Of a stretch of DNA of 64,000 bases, positions 54,312 to 62,562 are shown one piece after another. How positions within the stretch are numbered: position 1 is the first letter of the stretch; each line of letters begins with the position of its first letter. Both the position numbers and the translations under genes were made by a program. The DNA is from Negadavirga shengliensis. GTDB taxonomy: Bacteria > Bacteroidota > Bacteroidia > Cytophagales > Cyclobacteriaceae. The notes beneath the pieces are model-generated. The model was not told the DNA's origin. It ran no database searches and saw only the letters and a program-made list of their open reading frames with translations. The stretch covers positions 434,001 through 498,000 of the forward strand of contig NZ_JBHSJJ010000004.1 of assembly GCF_042652345.1 (NCBI RefSeq). Direction: 5' to 3'.

Positions 54312-55324
54312 AAATAGCAGTTCTTTCTCCCATTGCCTGGAGAACGCCCCCTGAAAGCTACGGACCTTGGGAACAGGTGGCTTCCAATATTTGTGAAGGG
54401 CTGTTGGCCAGGGGTATGGATGTCACCCTTTTTGCAACAGCAGATTCCAAAACCGGGGCAAAGCTTCAGTCTACCGCTGCACTTCCCTATGAGATAGACA
54501 AGCGTGTTGATCCCAAAGTGGAGGAATGCCTGCATATCAGTAATCTGATGGAGCAAGCCCATCATTTTGATATTATCCATAACCATTTTGATTTTCTCCC
54601 TCTTACGTATTCGGCCTTGATCAGCACACCGATGATCACAACTATACATGGCTTTTCTTCCCCTCAGATTATTCCCGTCTATAAAAAGTACAACAACTCT
54701 TCTGCCTATGTGTCCATTTCCGATTCGGACAGGGCTAATGAACTGAATTATCTTACTACCATTTATCATGGGATTGACCCCTCGGTCTTTCAGTTTCAGG
54801 ACATCAAGGAAGAGTATCTTTTGTTTTTTGGCAGGATCCATCCGGATAAAGGCACTCACCTGGCCATAGAAATAGCCCAAAGGTCCAAACACCGCCTGGT
54901 GATAGCTGGTTTGATTCAGGATACCGTATACTTCGAAGAAAAAATAGAGCCATCCATCAACGGTGACACGGTAAGTTACGTGGGAAATGTAGGACCCGGT
55001 ATAGGAAGAAAATTACTGGCCGCTGCTAAGGCATTATTGCACCCTATCTGTTTCGAGGAGCCGTTTGGCTTAAGTGTACTGGAGGCCATGATGTCGGGAA
55101 CCCCTGTTATTGCCTTTGACCGGGGCAGTATGAGGGAGCTGGTAAAGGATGGAGTTACAGGTTATTTGGTGAAAAATACAGATGAGGCCGTGGAGAAAGT
55201 TACCGTTCTAGCAGAAATTGCCCCGCTCAATTGTCGGTTATATGCACAGGAAAGGTTTAGCCTTCAATCAATGGTGGATAACTATATGGAAGCGTATAAA
55301 AAAGTGATTCAACACAAAAGCTAA
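54308..55324 (+). CDS. GT4 glycosyltransferase
   Basis: A 338-aa GT-B enzyme starting with TTG at 54308, which overlaps the stop of the fusion gene by 4 bases. Visible elements: N-terminal Rossmann strand KIAVLSPIAWRTPPESYGPWE, HNHFDFLP, IYHGIDPSVFQ, the nucleotide-sugar region FFGRIHPDKGTHLAIEIAQ, and the family's E-x7-E loop in CFEEPFGLSVLEAMMSGTP. It probably transfers a hexose from a GDP- or UDP-sugar. It is cotranscribed with the GT4-toroid fusion. Confidence 0.92.
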   Translation: MKIAVLSPIAWRTPPESYGPWEQVASNICEGLLARGMDVTLFATADSKTGAKLQSTAALPYEIDKRVDPKVEECLHISNLMEQAHHFDIIHNHFDFLPLTYSALISTPMITTIHGFSSPQIIPVYKKYNNSSAYVSISDSDRANELNYLTTIYHGIDPSVFQFQDIKEEYLLFFGRIHPDKGTHLAIEIAQRSKHRLVIAGLIQDTVYFEEKIEPSINGDTVSYVGNVGPGIGRKLLAAAKALLHPICFEEPFGLSVLEAMMSGTPVIAFDRGSMRELVKDGVTGYLVKNTDEAVEKVTVLAEIAPLNCRLYAQERFSLQSMVDNYMEAYKKVIQHKS

Positions 55325-55329
55325 AGCCC

Positions 55330-56802
55330 TTATCTTTTCAATGCTCCGAACAGGTCATCCAAGGCAATGACCGCGTAGGTGGAGGAGGAATCCGATACGG
55401 CATAGGGCAAAATAAGGTTTTCGTTATGGATGATGGCTCCGCAGGAATAGACTACATTGGGCACATAACCGTCCCGCTCTTCTTCCAGTGGTGCCAGGAG
55501 GGGCTCTTTTAGCCTCCCGATCTCTTTGGTTGGATCATCCAAGTCGAGCAGTGATGCGCCAATGCTGTACCGACGCATGGGGCCAACCCCGTGTGTAATG
55601 ACCAGCCACCCTTCTTTGGTATATAAAGGCGATCCACAGTTTCCAATTTGCGTGTATTCCCAGGGAAATTTAGGCTCCTGGATCAAGATAGGATCATTCC
55701 ATAACGTACTTTGATCCGAAAACATGATGTAATTGTTTACGCCGTCTATCCTGGCCATCATCGCGTATTTTCCACTTATCTTTTTGGGAAACAGGGCCAT
55801 GTTTTTGTTCAGCGCTCCTTTTCCATGTAGCGGCATCACCCGAAAGATGTAAAAATCCTCAGTAGAAAGTAGTTTGGGAAGTATCTTGTGTCCATTATAG
55901 GCCGTATAAGTAGCGTATATTTTTTCGGTGCCATCGTCTTCGGTAAAATTAACAAAACGGGCATCTTCTATTCCTTTGCTTTCGGAGCTTGAGATGGGGA
56001 ATAAAACCCTTTCTGTAAGGTCAGAATCCAAATGGAACCGTACATCATAAAAAGAATCTACCAACCAGGTCATTTCCTGCAGGGCGATTCTCCTTTCCAT
56101 ACTGATGGTGTGGTCGTTTAACACGTCAGTCACCGCAGTGGTCAGGGCGTAATACTCAAAGTTATCAGGAAGCTCCGACATGATCTTATCGGAATATTTT
56201 TCGGGAATATTCATCTCGGTAAGCTTCTTGATATACTTTTTTTTATCGTATAATCTCTTATGGGTGACTTCGGCAAGGTCGATCTGATCGCCCGATTTCA
56301 TCACATGTAGATCGTTGTTTTTGTCAATGATAGCTCTTCTGAAAACGATGGAAGAAATATGGCCTTCTCCTGTAGCCCTAAAGGAAAGGATTACCCTCAT
56401 CTCTCCTTCTTCAAGGTGGGATTGGTCCAGATCCCTGACGATGGAGGGATTGAATATGGCCGCCGATTCAATGGAGTATTCCATTGTACAATAAGAGCCG
56501 ATCAACATTATCCGATGATCGGATAGATCATGAGGAATGATATCCATTTCAACCAGTACGGATTGGATTCTTTCAAAGTGTTTTAAAAAAATGCGGGAAA
56601 TATTTCTATGGCGACTGGCAAATTCCCTTAAGGTCTGTTCCAGGATTAACCTGACCTGACTTTCTTCCAGGGAAAGTACCCTGCTTATCATTTTTTGACA
56701 TCGTTCTTTCCCGTTCCAGAAGAACCTGGCTACCACTCTGCTGGAATCCGGTAGAAACTTAAAATTTTTTCGTTGAACCGGAACTTTCATCATTTCAATC
56801 AT
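55330..56802 (-). CDS. GH130 glycosidase/phosphorylase with N-terminal extension
   Basis: A 490-aa protein of family GH130 (mannosyl-oligosaccharide phosphorylases and some hydrolases). The family signature GIEDARFV (general-acid Asp) is near residue 275, followed by YATYTAYNG, the late block GNCGSPLYTKEGWLVITHGV, GASLLDLDDPTKEIGRL and YVPNVVYSCGAI. An N-terminal part of about 170 residues with no signal peptide precedes the five-bladed propeller. It is convergent with the GT4 pair, 5 bases away. Phosphorolysis of a beta-mannoside made by those enzymes is plausible, not shown. Confidence 0.88.
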   Translation of the reverse strand: MIEMMKVPVQRKNFKFLPDSSRVVARFFWNGKERCQKMISRVLSLEESQVRLILEQTLREFASRHRNISRIFLKHFERIQSVLVEMDIIPHDLSDHRIMLIGSYCTMEYSIESAAIFNPSIVRDLDQSHLEEGEMRVILSFRATGEGHISSIVFRRAIIDKNNDLHVMKSGDQIDLAEVTHKRLYDKKKYIKKLTEMNIPEKYSDKIMSELPDNFEYYALTTAVTDVLNDHTISMERRIALQEMTWLVDSFYDVRFHLDSDLTERVLFPISSSESKGIEDARFVNFTEDDGTEKIYATYTAYNGHKILPKLLSTEDFYIFRVMPLHGKGALNKNMALFPKKISGKYAMMARIDGVNNYIMFSDQSTLWNDPILIQEPKFPWEYTQIGNCGSPLYTKEGWLVITHGVGPMRRYSIGASLLDLDDPTKEIGRLKEPLLAPLEEERDGYVPNVVYSCGAIIHNENLILPYAVSDSSSTYAVIALDDLFGALKR

Positions 56803-57022
56803 TTAGGCTAAATCAGGATGTGACTAAAGGTAACCCGAATTTCGGTAGTAAATCACCTTAATTATGGAATTAATTTAATCTCTGGCTTGCAGTGATAAAA
56901 GTTACCAAAAATGAATTTCCTCTCACCATGATTTTTGGCTTCACGGTTTTGGCGTGCTCTAAACATGAGAAATCTATAAGCATAGGAATTCTAAATGTAA
57001 TGCAAGAGGATAAGATTCTGTG

Positions 57023-57032
57023 CACCTTTGTA
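57023..57032 (+). promoter_or_regulatory. Candidate -7 element CACCTTTG before the cupin gene
   Basis: CACCTTTGTA (57023-57032) resembles the Bacteroidota -7 box TAnnTTTG, with C for T at the first base. An identical CACCTTTGTA lies at 57810-57819 before the gene at 57842. Its position argues that translation starts at 57062 and not at the upstream ATG 57020. Confidence 0.35.
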
Positions 57033-57061
57033 GTGATGACAAAGCTATGGGACATTTTGAG

Positions 57062-57403
57062 ATGCAAAAATTAAAAGTATTAATTACAGTGGAATTGGTT
57101 GATTACATTCCCCATTCCATATTGAGTAAAACCATTATCAAAAAAACGACAGGAGATGTTTCTGCCGTTTCCTTTGACTCCGGGGAGATTTTGCCTGAAA
57201 AAAAATCACCTTTTGATATATTCATTCAAGTAATTGAGGGGAAGGCGGAAATATTCATTGATGGAAAATCAAAAAAATTAAACTCAGGAGAGGCTATTAT
57301 TATCCCGGCTCATTTATCAAGTAGTATTAAGGCCAATGTCAGGTTTAAAATGATTTCGACAACGATCAAAAGTGGATACGAAGGAGTGCCTTTGGGACCG
57401 TAA
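57062..57403 (+). CDS. Small cupin-domain protein
   Basis: A single-domain cupin of about 113 residues. The beta-barrel motifs are FDIFIQVIEGKAEIFIDGK (motif 1 region, without the usual His ligands) and KLNSGEAIIIPAHLSSSIKA (motif 2 with PxH). I start it at ATG 57062 (MQKLKVLITVEL), because a probable promoter box at 57023 excludes the ATG at 57020. With few metal ligands it may be a binding or regulatory cupin. It is followed by a CsbD-like gene. Confidence 0.8.
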   Translation: MQKLKVLITVELVDYIPHSILSKTIIKKTTGDVSAVSFDSGEILPEKKSPFDIFIQVIEGKAEIFIDGKSKKLNSGEAIIIPAHLSSSIKANVRFKMISTTIKSGYEGVPLGP

Positions 57404-57506
57404 TACCTACACGGATGTGAAATCCAAGGAGAGCATAAATCAAATAAAAAAGATTGGGGTAAACTTACTTCAGTTTGTTGAAGAACACTGAAATATATAA
57501 CAAATA

Positions 57507-57692
57507 ATGAACATTTTAAGAAGTTGGAGAGAGCAGAAGATCATGTTGAAAAGAAGGTTTCCCTTTCTTACTGATAATGATTTTCTTATTGATGAACATG
57601 GGAGAGATAGTATGCTTGATAGGTTATCTGAAAAACTAAAGAAAACCAGGGCTGAATTGGAATTGCTCTTTGCAGAACTCCAACGGTATTAG
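57507..57692 (+). CDS. CsbD-like small stress protein
   Basis: A 61-aa protein: MNILRSWREQKIMLKRRFPF, then LTDNDFLIDEHGRDSMLDRL and SEKLKKTRAELELLF. The order of a W-x(n)-K-LK helix, LTD(D/N)D, and a final helix KLxKTRxELE matches the CsbD-like general-stress proteins of Bacteroidota. Its molecular role is unknown. Together with the cupin and the next small gene it forms a stress-type cluster. Confidence 0.75.
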   Translation: MNILRSWREQKIMLKRRFPFLTDNDFLIDEHGRDSMLDRLSEKLKKTRAELELLFAELQRY

Positions 57693-57809
57693 CAGTAGAA
57701 TAATTGAAAAGAGCCTGTAACAGGCTGTTTAAGCTTTCAACTATTACATATGTGGGATATTTATAATCCCAAACAATGTTTATGTAACGTACAGCGATTA
57801 TAAAAGCCT

Positions 57810-57819
57810 CACCTTTGTA
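57810..57819 (+). promoter_or_regulatory. Candidate -7 element CACCTTTG before the 79-aa gene
   Basis: CACCTTTGTA, identical over 10 bases to the element before the cupin gene, 23 bases upstream of the ATG at 57842. The -33 element is not clear. Two identical copies in front of neighbouring genes suggest common control. Confidence 0.4.
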
Positions 57820-57841
57820 ATAAGATAAAAAGATCAAAAAG

Positions 57842-58081
57842 ATGATGACTGATATACCAAAAACAAATCGTACAGTTTCCTATATCATGAACACAATGAA
57901 TATTGTGGCAAATGAATTTGGAAAGCAAGCTACAAAATACATGGCCATCGGTCAGCCTGTGCTTAAAGGAATTATGAATCCTTTAGCAATGAAACATGCA
58001 GATTTGATCATCCCTGGATGTGGCAGAATGAAAATTAAGGTTGATACAAGGCGCCATTTGCAACTTATCAAATGGAAATAG
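57842..58081 (+). CDS. Small hypothetical protein, 79 aa
   Basis: A 79-aa basic protein (MMTDIPKTNRTVSYIMNTMN ... IIPGCGRMKIKVDTRRHLQL). No family is recognised, with no signal peptide or membrane helix. A promoter-like CACCTTTGTA stands 23 bases upstream, matching that of the cupin gene, which supports a real gene. Confidence 0.55.
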   Translation: MMTDIPKTNRTVSYIMNTMNIVANEFGKQATKYMAIGQPVLKGIMNPLAMKHADLIIPGCGRMKIKVDTRRHLQLIKWK

Positions 58082-58261
58082 GCAGAAATCGGAGAGCGCA
58101 AAAGCATGTAGTCCGGAACTTCAGTTAAACTTGAGAAAAGCAGGGCAGCGTCGAAATTCTTTCTTGCGTTGAGCTACAGGGATTATTTAGATAAATGAAA
58201 CAACTGCAAAAGAGCTGTCATACAAAATTGGAAGGTGTGGAGAAGTTTTAATTATTACCCA

Positions 58262-59341
58262 ATGAAAAATTTAAAATTTGCGTCAAATAGAAATTCCGAA
58301 TTCGCTAAAATCTTGCGAACAAGGGTAAATGACTATTTCAAAAGAAATAATAAAAGTAAAAACGGAAATGTAAGTATGGTTTTGAAAACCATTGTTATGC
58401 TTTCAGCTTTCTTTGTTCCTTTGATCATTATAAGCACAGGAATAGTTGCCCATCCTTTATTGCTATTTGCCTTATATATTACCAGTGGTTTTGGAATGGC
58501 TGGAGTAGGGATGGGGGTGATGCATGATGCTATCCACGGTTCTTATTCCAAAAACCGAACCGTTAACAAGTACCTTGGCTATACCATGAATCTTATTGGG
58601 GCCAATTCCAGTGTTTGGAGAATCCAGCACAACGTGCTCCACCACACCTATACCAATATTGACGAAGGGGACGATGACATTAACGCACCGTTTTTCTTGC
58701 GCTTTTCCCCACATGCCAAGCGATACTGGATTCACCGTTTCCAATATCTTTATATATGGCTGTTTTATGGACTTTCTACGATATCGTGGATTACCATGAA
58801 GGATTTTGTCAGGGCTAGTCGTTACAAAAAAATGGGTTTCTTTAGTAAGGATGGAGAATTCAGAAGAGAACTTTTGAAAATTGGGGGGTGGAAGTTGCTT
58901 TATTACTCCTATGCGTTGGTTTTGCCATTGATTATGGTCCCTTTACCCGCTTGGATTATTATTATGGCCTTTTTGAGCATGCATTTTGTTACGGGGATTT
59001 GTATAAGTATCGTCTTTCAGACCGCTCATGTGATACCGGACACTACTTTTTCCCAACCCGATGAAGAGGGTGTTATTGCCAAAGATTGGACTGTGCACCA
59101 GTTGGCATCAACAAGTAATTATGCTCCCAAAAGCAGGTTTCTTTCCTGGTTAATCGGAGGACTGAATTTTCAGGTTGAGCACCATTTGTTTCCCAATATT
59201 TGTCATGTTCACTACAGAAAGCTATCCCGAATCGTTTCCAAAACGGCCGAAGAATACAACGTTCCCTATTTGGTGAAGAAAACATTTCTAGCGGCACTTT
59301 CTGGTCATGTAAAAATGCTCCGTCAATTGGGCAGAGCGTAA
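58262..59341 (+). CDS. Membrane fatty acid desaturase (acyl-lipid/acyl-CoA front-end type)
   Basis: A di-iron desaturase of about 359 aa. The three histidine boxes are complete: HDAIHGS (HDxxH), HNVLHHTYTN (HxxHH) and QVEHHLFPN (QxxHH), the last of the type found in linoleoyl-CoA/delta-6-like enzymes. Four membrane helices lie around residues 45-95 and 175-245. I start at ATG 58262 (MKNLKFASNRNSEF); the frame opens at GTG 58235, but the nine extra residues are not typical. It introduces a double bond into membrane acyl chains, and in this cluster may help adaptation to cold or stress (inference). Confidence 0.92.
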   Translation: MKNLKFASNRNSEFAKILRTRVNDYFKRNNKSKNGNVSMVLKTIVMLSAFFVPLIIISTGIVAHPLLLFALYITSGFGMAGVGMGVMHDAIHGSYSKNRTVNKYLGYTMNLIGANSSVWRIQHNVLHHTYTNIDEGDDDINAPFFLRFSPHAKRYWIHRFQYLYIWLFYGLSTISWITMKDFVRASRYKKMGFFSKDGEFRRELLKIGGWKLLYYSYALVLPLIMVPLPAWIIIMAFLSMHFVTGICISIVFQTAHVIPDTTFSQPDEEGVIAKDWTVHQLASTSNYAPKSRFLSWLIGGLNFQVEHHLFPNICHVHYRKLSRIVSKTAEEYNVPYLVKKTFLAALSGHVKMLRQLGRA

Positions 59342-59419
59342 TGTTAGGTCATGCCTATTTAAAAAAGGTAGTACGATGTCACTTTTGACTAATCCACAAG
59401 AAGACCACCTTGTAAAAAA

Positions 59420-59776
59420 TTGGAACTGCCCGAAATGGTTTTCCAGAGAAGCAATGACCGAGCTCAGGCAGGGCATCTGTGCCGGTTGCTGTTGTTGGCC
59501 GTCGCATTAACGGTAAAACCGCTTAGATGGTGGGGACTGATGGGATCGGTAGTATTGCTTTCTGTATTTACTACCTATGTTGGATTGATCTGGTGGAATG
59601 TCTTTGACCGTGTCCCCTGCAACTGCGCTGGTTTTATAGAAGCCATGGGCTGACACGAACCTTTCTATTTCAATGCCACATTGCTGTTCCTGGGGATATT
59701 GGCACTTTGGATGGAGTGTGGGGATGGCCGGATGATCAGCAATAGAACCTTTCCCCCCAACCACATTTGCAACTAG
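59420..59776 (+). pseudogene. Broken MauE/DoxX-like membrane protein gene
   Basis: Coding-like text WWGLMGSVVLLSVFTTYVGL, IWWNVFDRVPCNCAGFIEAM and, after a TGA at 59651-59653, FYFNATLLFLGILALWME. Reading the TGA as TGG (Trp) gives a continuous two-helix segment like MauE/DoxX-type quinone-linked membrane proteins, with the family's CNC/CGG-type cysteine pair. The N-terminal half is frameshifted or missing. It follows the desaturase gene by about 80 bases. Confidence 0.6.
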
Positions 59777-60175
59777 AAGAATGATTCCAAGCTTTACACA
59801 TAAAATAAATTTTTATTAATAACTACGTGTAATATGATTTGACGATTGAAATTTTGTTTTTTTGTTTTCAAACATGATTAGGAATATTTGCTTATAAAAG
59901 CACTATCCCATCGATTCGTTAGTCAACTGCCACTCTAATTCTCTTTCTATATCTTTTTAAACAGTCTTCCGTCAGCATTTATTATGTCTATGAAAGGTTC
60001 ACGGAATAAAACGGCAATGATTGTTTCACCTATCCCTGAATTAGGGAAAAAGCAAAGACCCCGAAAGAAAAACGGACACAGCACATATCGCCCCCGGAGC
60101 AGGCCCCTGATACGGTGCCGGGGAAAACTACACCCTCAACCCGGCCGGCCTTGAACTGAAAAACAAAAAAATACG
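59777..60175. other. 399-bp region left of the IS66 element
   Basis: AT-rich to 59960, then GC-rich up to the IS. A 56-codon frame from 59984 (MSMKGSRNKTAMIVSPIPEL) is not recognised. The last eight bases (AAAATACG, 60168-60175) are the left copy of the target duplication of the IS66 element. Confidence 0.5.
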
Positions 60176-60246
60176 GTATGCGACCCATAAAGTGCATGTT
60201 TCCCCTAAATATGGATCCTTTTATTTTTGTAACAAAAATATAAGTT

Positions 60247-60534
60247 ATGAAAATACGGGAAGAAATGACAAGGCTGGTCGGAGAGTACGAAACCAGCGGC
60301 CAGACGCAGAAGTGCTTCAGTGAATCCAGGGGTATAGGTTTTCATAAATTCAATTACTGGTACAGGAAGCTCCAAAGAGAGGCGGCGCATCCCGGCGGTT
60401 TTCACAAAATCGAATGCCAGGGCGCCCGTCCGTCCGGGGATTGCAGGGCAGAGCTTGTCTATCCCAACGGGGTAGTCCTGAGAATTGACCGCCCGGAGCC
60501 GGAACTTCTTTCCCGCCTTATCCGGATGTACTGA
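60247..60534 (+). CDS. tnpA: IS66 TnpA (accessory HTH protein)
   Basis: A 95-aa basic protein with an N-terminal HTH (EEMTRLVGEYETSGQTQKCF, SESRGIGFHKFNYWYRKLQ), as in IS66 OrfA. The C-terminal part RAELVYPNGVVLRIDRPEPE is the short beta tail of these proteins. It is required, with TnpB, for efficient IS66 transposition. Its TGA overlaps the ATG of tnpB by one base (TGATG). Confidence 0.88.
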   Translation: MKIREEMTRLVGEYETSGQTQKCFSESRGIGFHKFNYWYRKLQREAAHPGGFHKIECQGARPSGDCRAELVYPNGVVLRIDRPEPELLSRLIRMY

Positions 60535-60881
60535 TGTTCAGCCTGGGATCCACCCACAGTTATTACCTTTACGGCAGCCCCGTGGACATGAGAAAAAGCT
60601 TCGACGGGCTCTGCGGCCTGGTCCGCAACCACCTGGACAGGGACCCCGCATCGGGTGTGGTGTATGTGTTCCTGAACCGGGGCAGGAACCTGATCAAACT
60701 GCTTCACTGGGAGCAGGGCGGTTTTGTACAGTACTACAAACGGCTGGAGCAGGGCACCTTCACCCCTCCCCAAAAGGCAGGAAATGGCGCCCCGATCCGG
60801 TGGCCGGAACTGGTCATGATGGCCGAGGGCATCCTTGTACAGGGTTACAGGCAAAAAAAGAGGTACCAAAACAGGCTGTAA
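60534..60881 (+). CDS. tnpB: IS66 TnpB (Orf2) accessory protein
   Basis: A 115-aa protein with the IS66 Orf2 signature YLYGSPVDMRKSFDGLCGLV, then VYVFLNRGRNLIKLLHWEQG and GFVQYYKRLEQGTF. This is the usual length (about 115). Its role in transposition is poorly defined. It is coupled to tnpA and separated from tnpC by a 175-base gap with three palindromes. Confidence 0.93.
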   Translation: MFSLGSTHSYYLYGSPVDMRKSFDGLCGLVRNHLDRDPASGVVYVFLNRGRNLIKLLHWEQGGFVQYYKRLEQGTFTPPQKAGNGAPIRWPELVMMAEGILVQGYRQKKRYQNRL

Positions 60882-60891
60882 AAGGACTTTT

Positions 60892-60914
60892 TTTGCTGAC
60901 CCTGAGTCAGCAAA
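60892..60914. repeat. Palindrome TTTGCTGAC/GTCAGCAAA inside IS66
   Basis: Perfect 9-bp inverted repeat with a 5-base loop (CCTGA), 10 bases after the tnpB stop. It has no T run on the plus strand; reading the minus strand, AAAAAAA-rich sequence lies on its left. Confidence 0.8.
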
Positions 60915-60960
60915 TCCCCTGCCTGCCTGCTTCTGCGGGCCGCATGGGGCGATTTTGTTC

Positions 60961-60986
60961 CGGTTTTTTGAAAAACCGTTTTTTTT
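60961..60986 (+). terminator. Intrinsic terminator between tnpB and tnpC
   Basis: CGGTTTTT-TG-AAAAACCG (60961-60978), an 8-bp stem followed by eight T (60979-60986). This is a strong intrinsic terminator shape and would limit read-through from tnpAB into tnpC. Confidence 0.7.
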
Positions 60987-60991
60987 CCGAC

Positions 60992-61014
60992 TTATCCACA
61001 GCCTGTGTGGATAA
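60992..61014. promoter_or_regulatory. Two inverted consensus DnaA boxes inside IS66
   Basis: TTATCCACA (60992-61000) and its reverse complement TGTGGATAA (61006-61014) with 5 bases between. Both match the consensus DnaA box at all nine positions. They lie 43 bases before the tnpC ATG. Confidence 0.75.
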
Positions 61015-61056
61015 ATAATCCATGGAAATACGCTTCCCGCGCCCTATTTTTAAACC

Positions 61057-62562
61057 ATGGAAACCTCCCTGAAACTGCTCTCCAAAGAACAACTCATCAC
61101 CCTTTTGGGTGACAGGGAGCGTATCATCCGCGAAAAAGAAGAGGAGGCTGTCTACCTGAAGGCCCTTGTCGAGAAGTTCAGGCGGCTTGCCTTCGGACAG
61201 AGAAGGGAACGCTTTGAGGGCAGCAGTGACCAGATGCCGCTTCCCTTTGAAGCACCGCCGGAAAAACAACAGGAACAGGCAGCGGAGTTTGAAAAAAAGA
61301 AAGAAGGCCTGCGCAGGAAGAGAAAGACCTCCCATATCGGGCGCAGGCCCCTGCCGGACCATCTTCCCGTGGAAGAAGTGGAGCTGCATCCGGATGGTGA
61401 CCTCTCGGAGATGGTCTGTATCGGAAAAGAAGTAACCGAAGAACTAGATTTTGTCCCCGCAAGGTTTTTCATCAAAAGGTACATCCGCTTCAAATATGCC
61501 CCAAAGGACAGGTACAGCGAAAACGGGGTAAGGATGGCGCAGTTGCCCGCCAGGGTCATCGACAGGGGCATCCCTTCGGCCGCGCTTCTGGCACATATAC
61601 TGGTGGGCAAATATATGGACCACCTGTCACTCTACAGGCAGATCCAGCAGTTCAAAAGGGAGAAAATCCCGGTTGCCGCCTCTTCGATAGAGGGTTGGGC
61701 AAGACGGGGCCTTGAACGGCTGGAACCCTTATATGACTGCCTGCTTGAAGACACCAAATCGATGGGATACCTTCAGGCGGACGAGACAACCATCAGGGTA
61801 CTGGAAAACCCGGGCAGGAAGTCCTGTCATCTGGGCTATTACTGGGTCTACCACAGCCCCCTGGACGGCACCGTGCTTTTTGACTACAGGCCTACGCGTG
61901 CAGCGGAAAACGTGGAAAATATGCTCAGCGGCTTCAAAGGCTATCTGCAGACCGATGGTTACCCCGGATATAAAAAGACCGGTGCAAGAAAGGATGTCAT
62001 CCATCTTGCCTGCTGGGCGCACGCCAGAAGGGAGTTTTTTGAAGCCATGTCAAACGACGAAAAAACGGCACAGCAGGCACTCAATTATATAGGCCGGTTG
62101 TATCAGGTAGAGCGTGAGGCCAGAGAAACAGGCCTTGATCCTGAAGCCCGCAAAGCACTCAGGCTTGAGAAATCCCTGCCGGTGATCAATGAAATGGCAG
62201 AATGGATGAAGGAACGCCTCAGTAATGTAAAGCCCAAAGAGGCCATAGGCAAAGCGGTCCTGTACAGTATCAACAGATGGGCGGAATTGTCCAACTATCT
62301 ATATGACGGGCGGCTGGAAATAGACAACAACCAAATAGAAAACGCCATAAGGCCTGTCGCTGTGGGCCGGAAAAATTACCTCTTTGCAGGTTCACATGCA
62401 TCGGCACAAAGGGCTGCCATGATCTATTCCTTCTTTGCCATCTGCAAAAAGCATGAGGTAAACCCCTATGAATGGCTCAGGCATACCCTTGAAAATATCA
62501 TGCAGACAAACCACAAAAACGTCAGAGACCTATACCCGCAGAACTTTAAAAAGAAGGCTTAG
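61057..62562 (+). CDS. tnpC: IS66 transposase TnpC
   Basis: A 501-aa DDE transposase. The N-terminal coiled region (LLSKEQLITLLGDRERIIRE) and LAFGQRRERFEG motif are followed by a zinc-binding-like linker segment (HLPVEEVELHPDG) in which the usual cysteines are absent. Then come QADETTIRVLE (D242), LQTDGYPGYKK (D300) and IDNNQIENAIRPVAVGRKNY (E428), the catalytic triad. The C-terminal extension ends WLRHTLENI, as in IS66 C-domains. The length is normal and the gene is intact. Confidence 0.95.
   Translation: METSLKLLSKEQLITLLGDRERIIREKEEEAVYLKALVEKFRRLAFGQRRERFEGSSDQMPLPFEAPPEKQQEQAAEFEKKKEGLRRKRKTSHIGRRPLPDHLPVEEVELHPDGDLSEMVCIGKEVTEELDFVPARFFIKRYIRFKYAPKDRYSENGVRMAQLPARVIDRGIPSAALLAHILVGKYMDHLSLYRQIQQFKREKIPVAASSIEGWARRGLERLEPLYDCLLEDTKSMGYLQADETTIRVLENPGRKSCHLGYYWVYHSPLDGTVLFDYRPTRAAENVENMLSGFKGYLQTDGYPGYKKTGARKDVIHLACWAHARREFFEAMSNDEKTAQQALNYIGRLYQVEREARETGLDPEARKALRLEKSLPVINEMAEWMKERLSNVKPKEAIGKAVLYSINRWAELSNYLYDGRLEIDNNQIENAIRPVAVGRKNYLFAGSHASAQRAAMIYSFFAICKKHEVNPYEWLRHTLENIMQTNHKNVRDLYPQNFKKKA

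Noticed and set aside
56892..57074. 60-codon plus-strand frame before the cupin gene
   Set aside because: It overlaps the probable cupin promoter and the cupin start, and the minus strand is equally open.
57406..57491. 28-codon open stretch after the cupin stop (KESINQIKKIGVNLLQFVEEH)
   Set aside because: It looks coding-like but lacks an ATG and is very short; a remnant cannot be told from chance.
59984..60154. 56-codon frame left of the IS66 element
   Set aside because: No family is recognised, composition changes abruptly along it, and it crosses a GC-rich stretch that may be a remnant.
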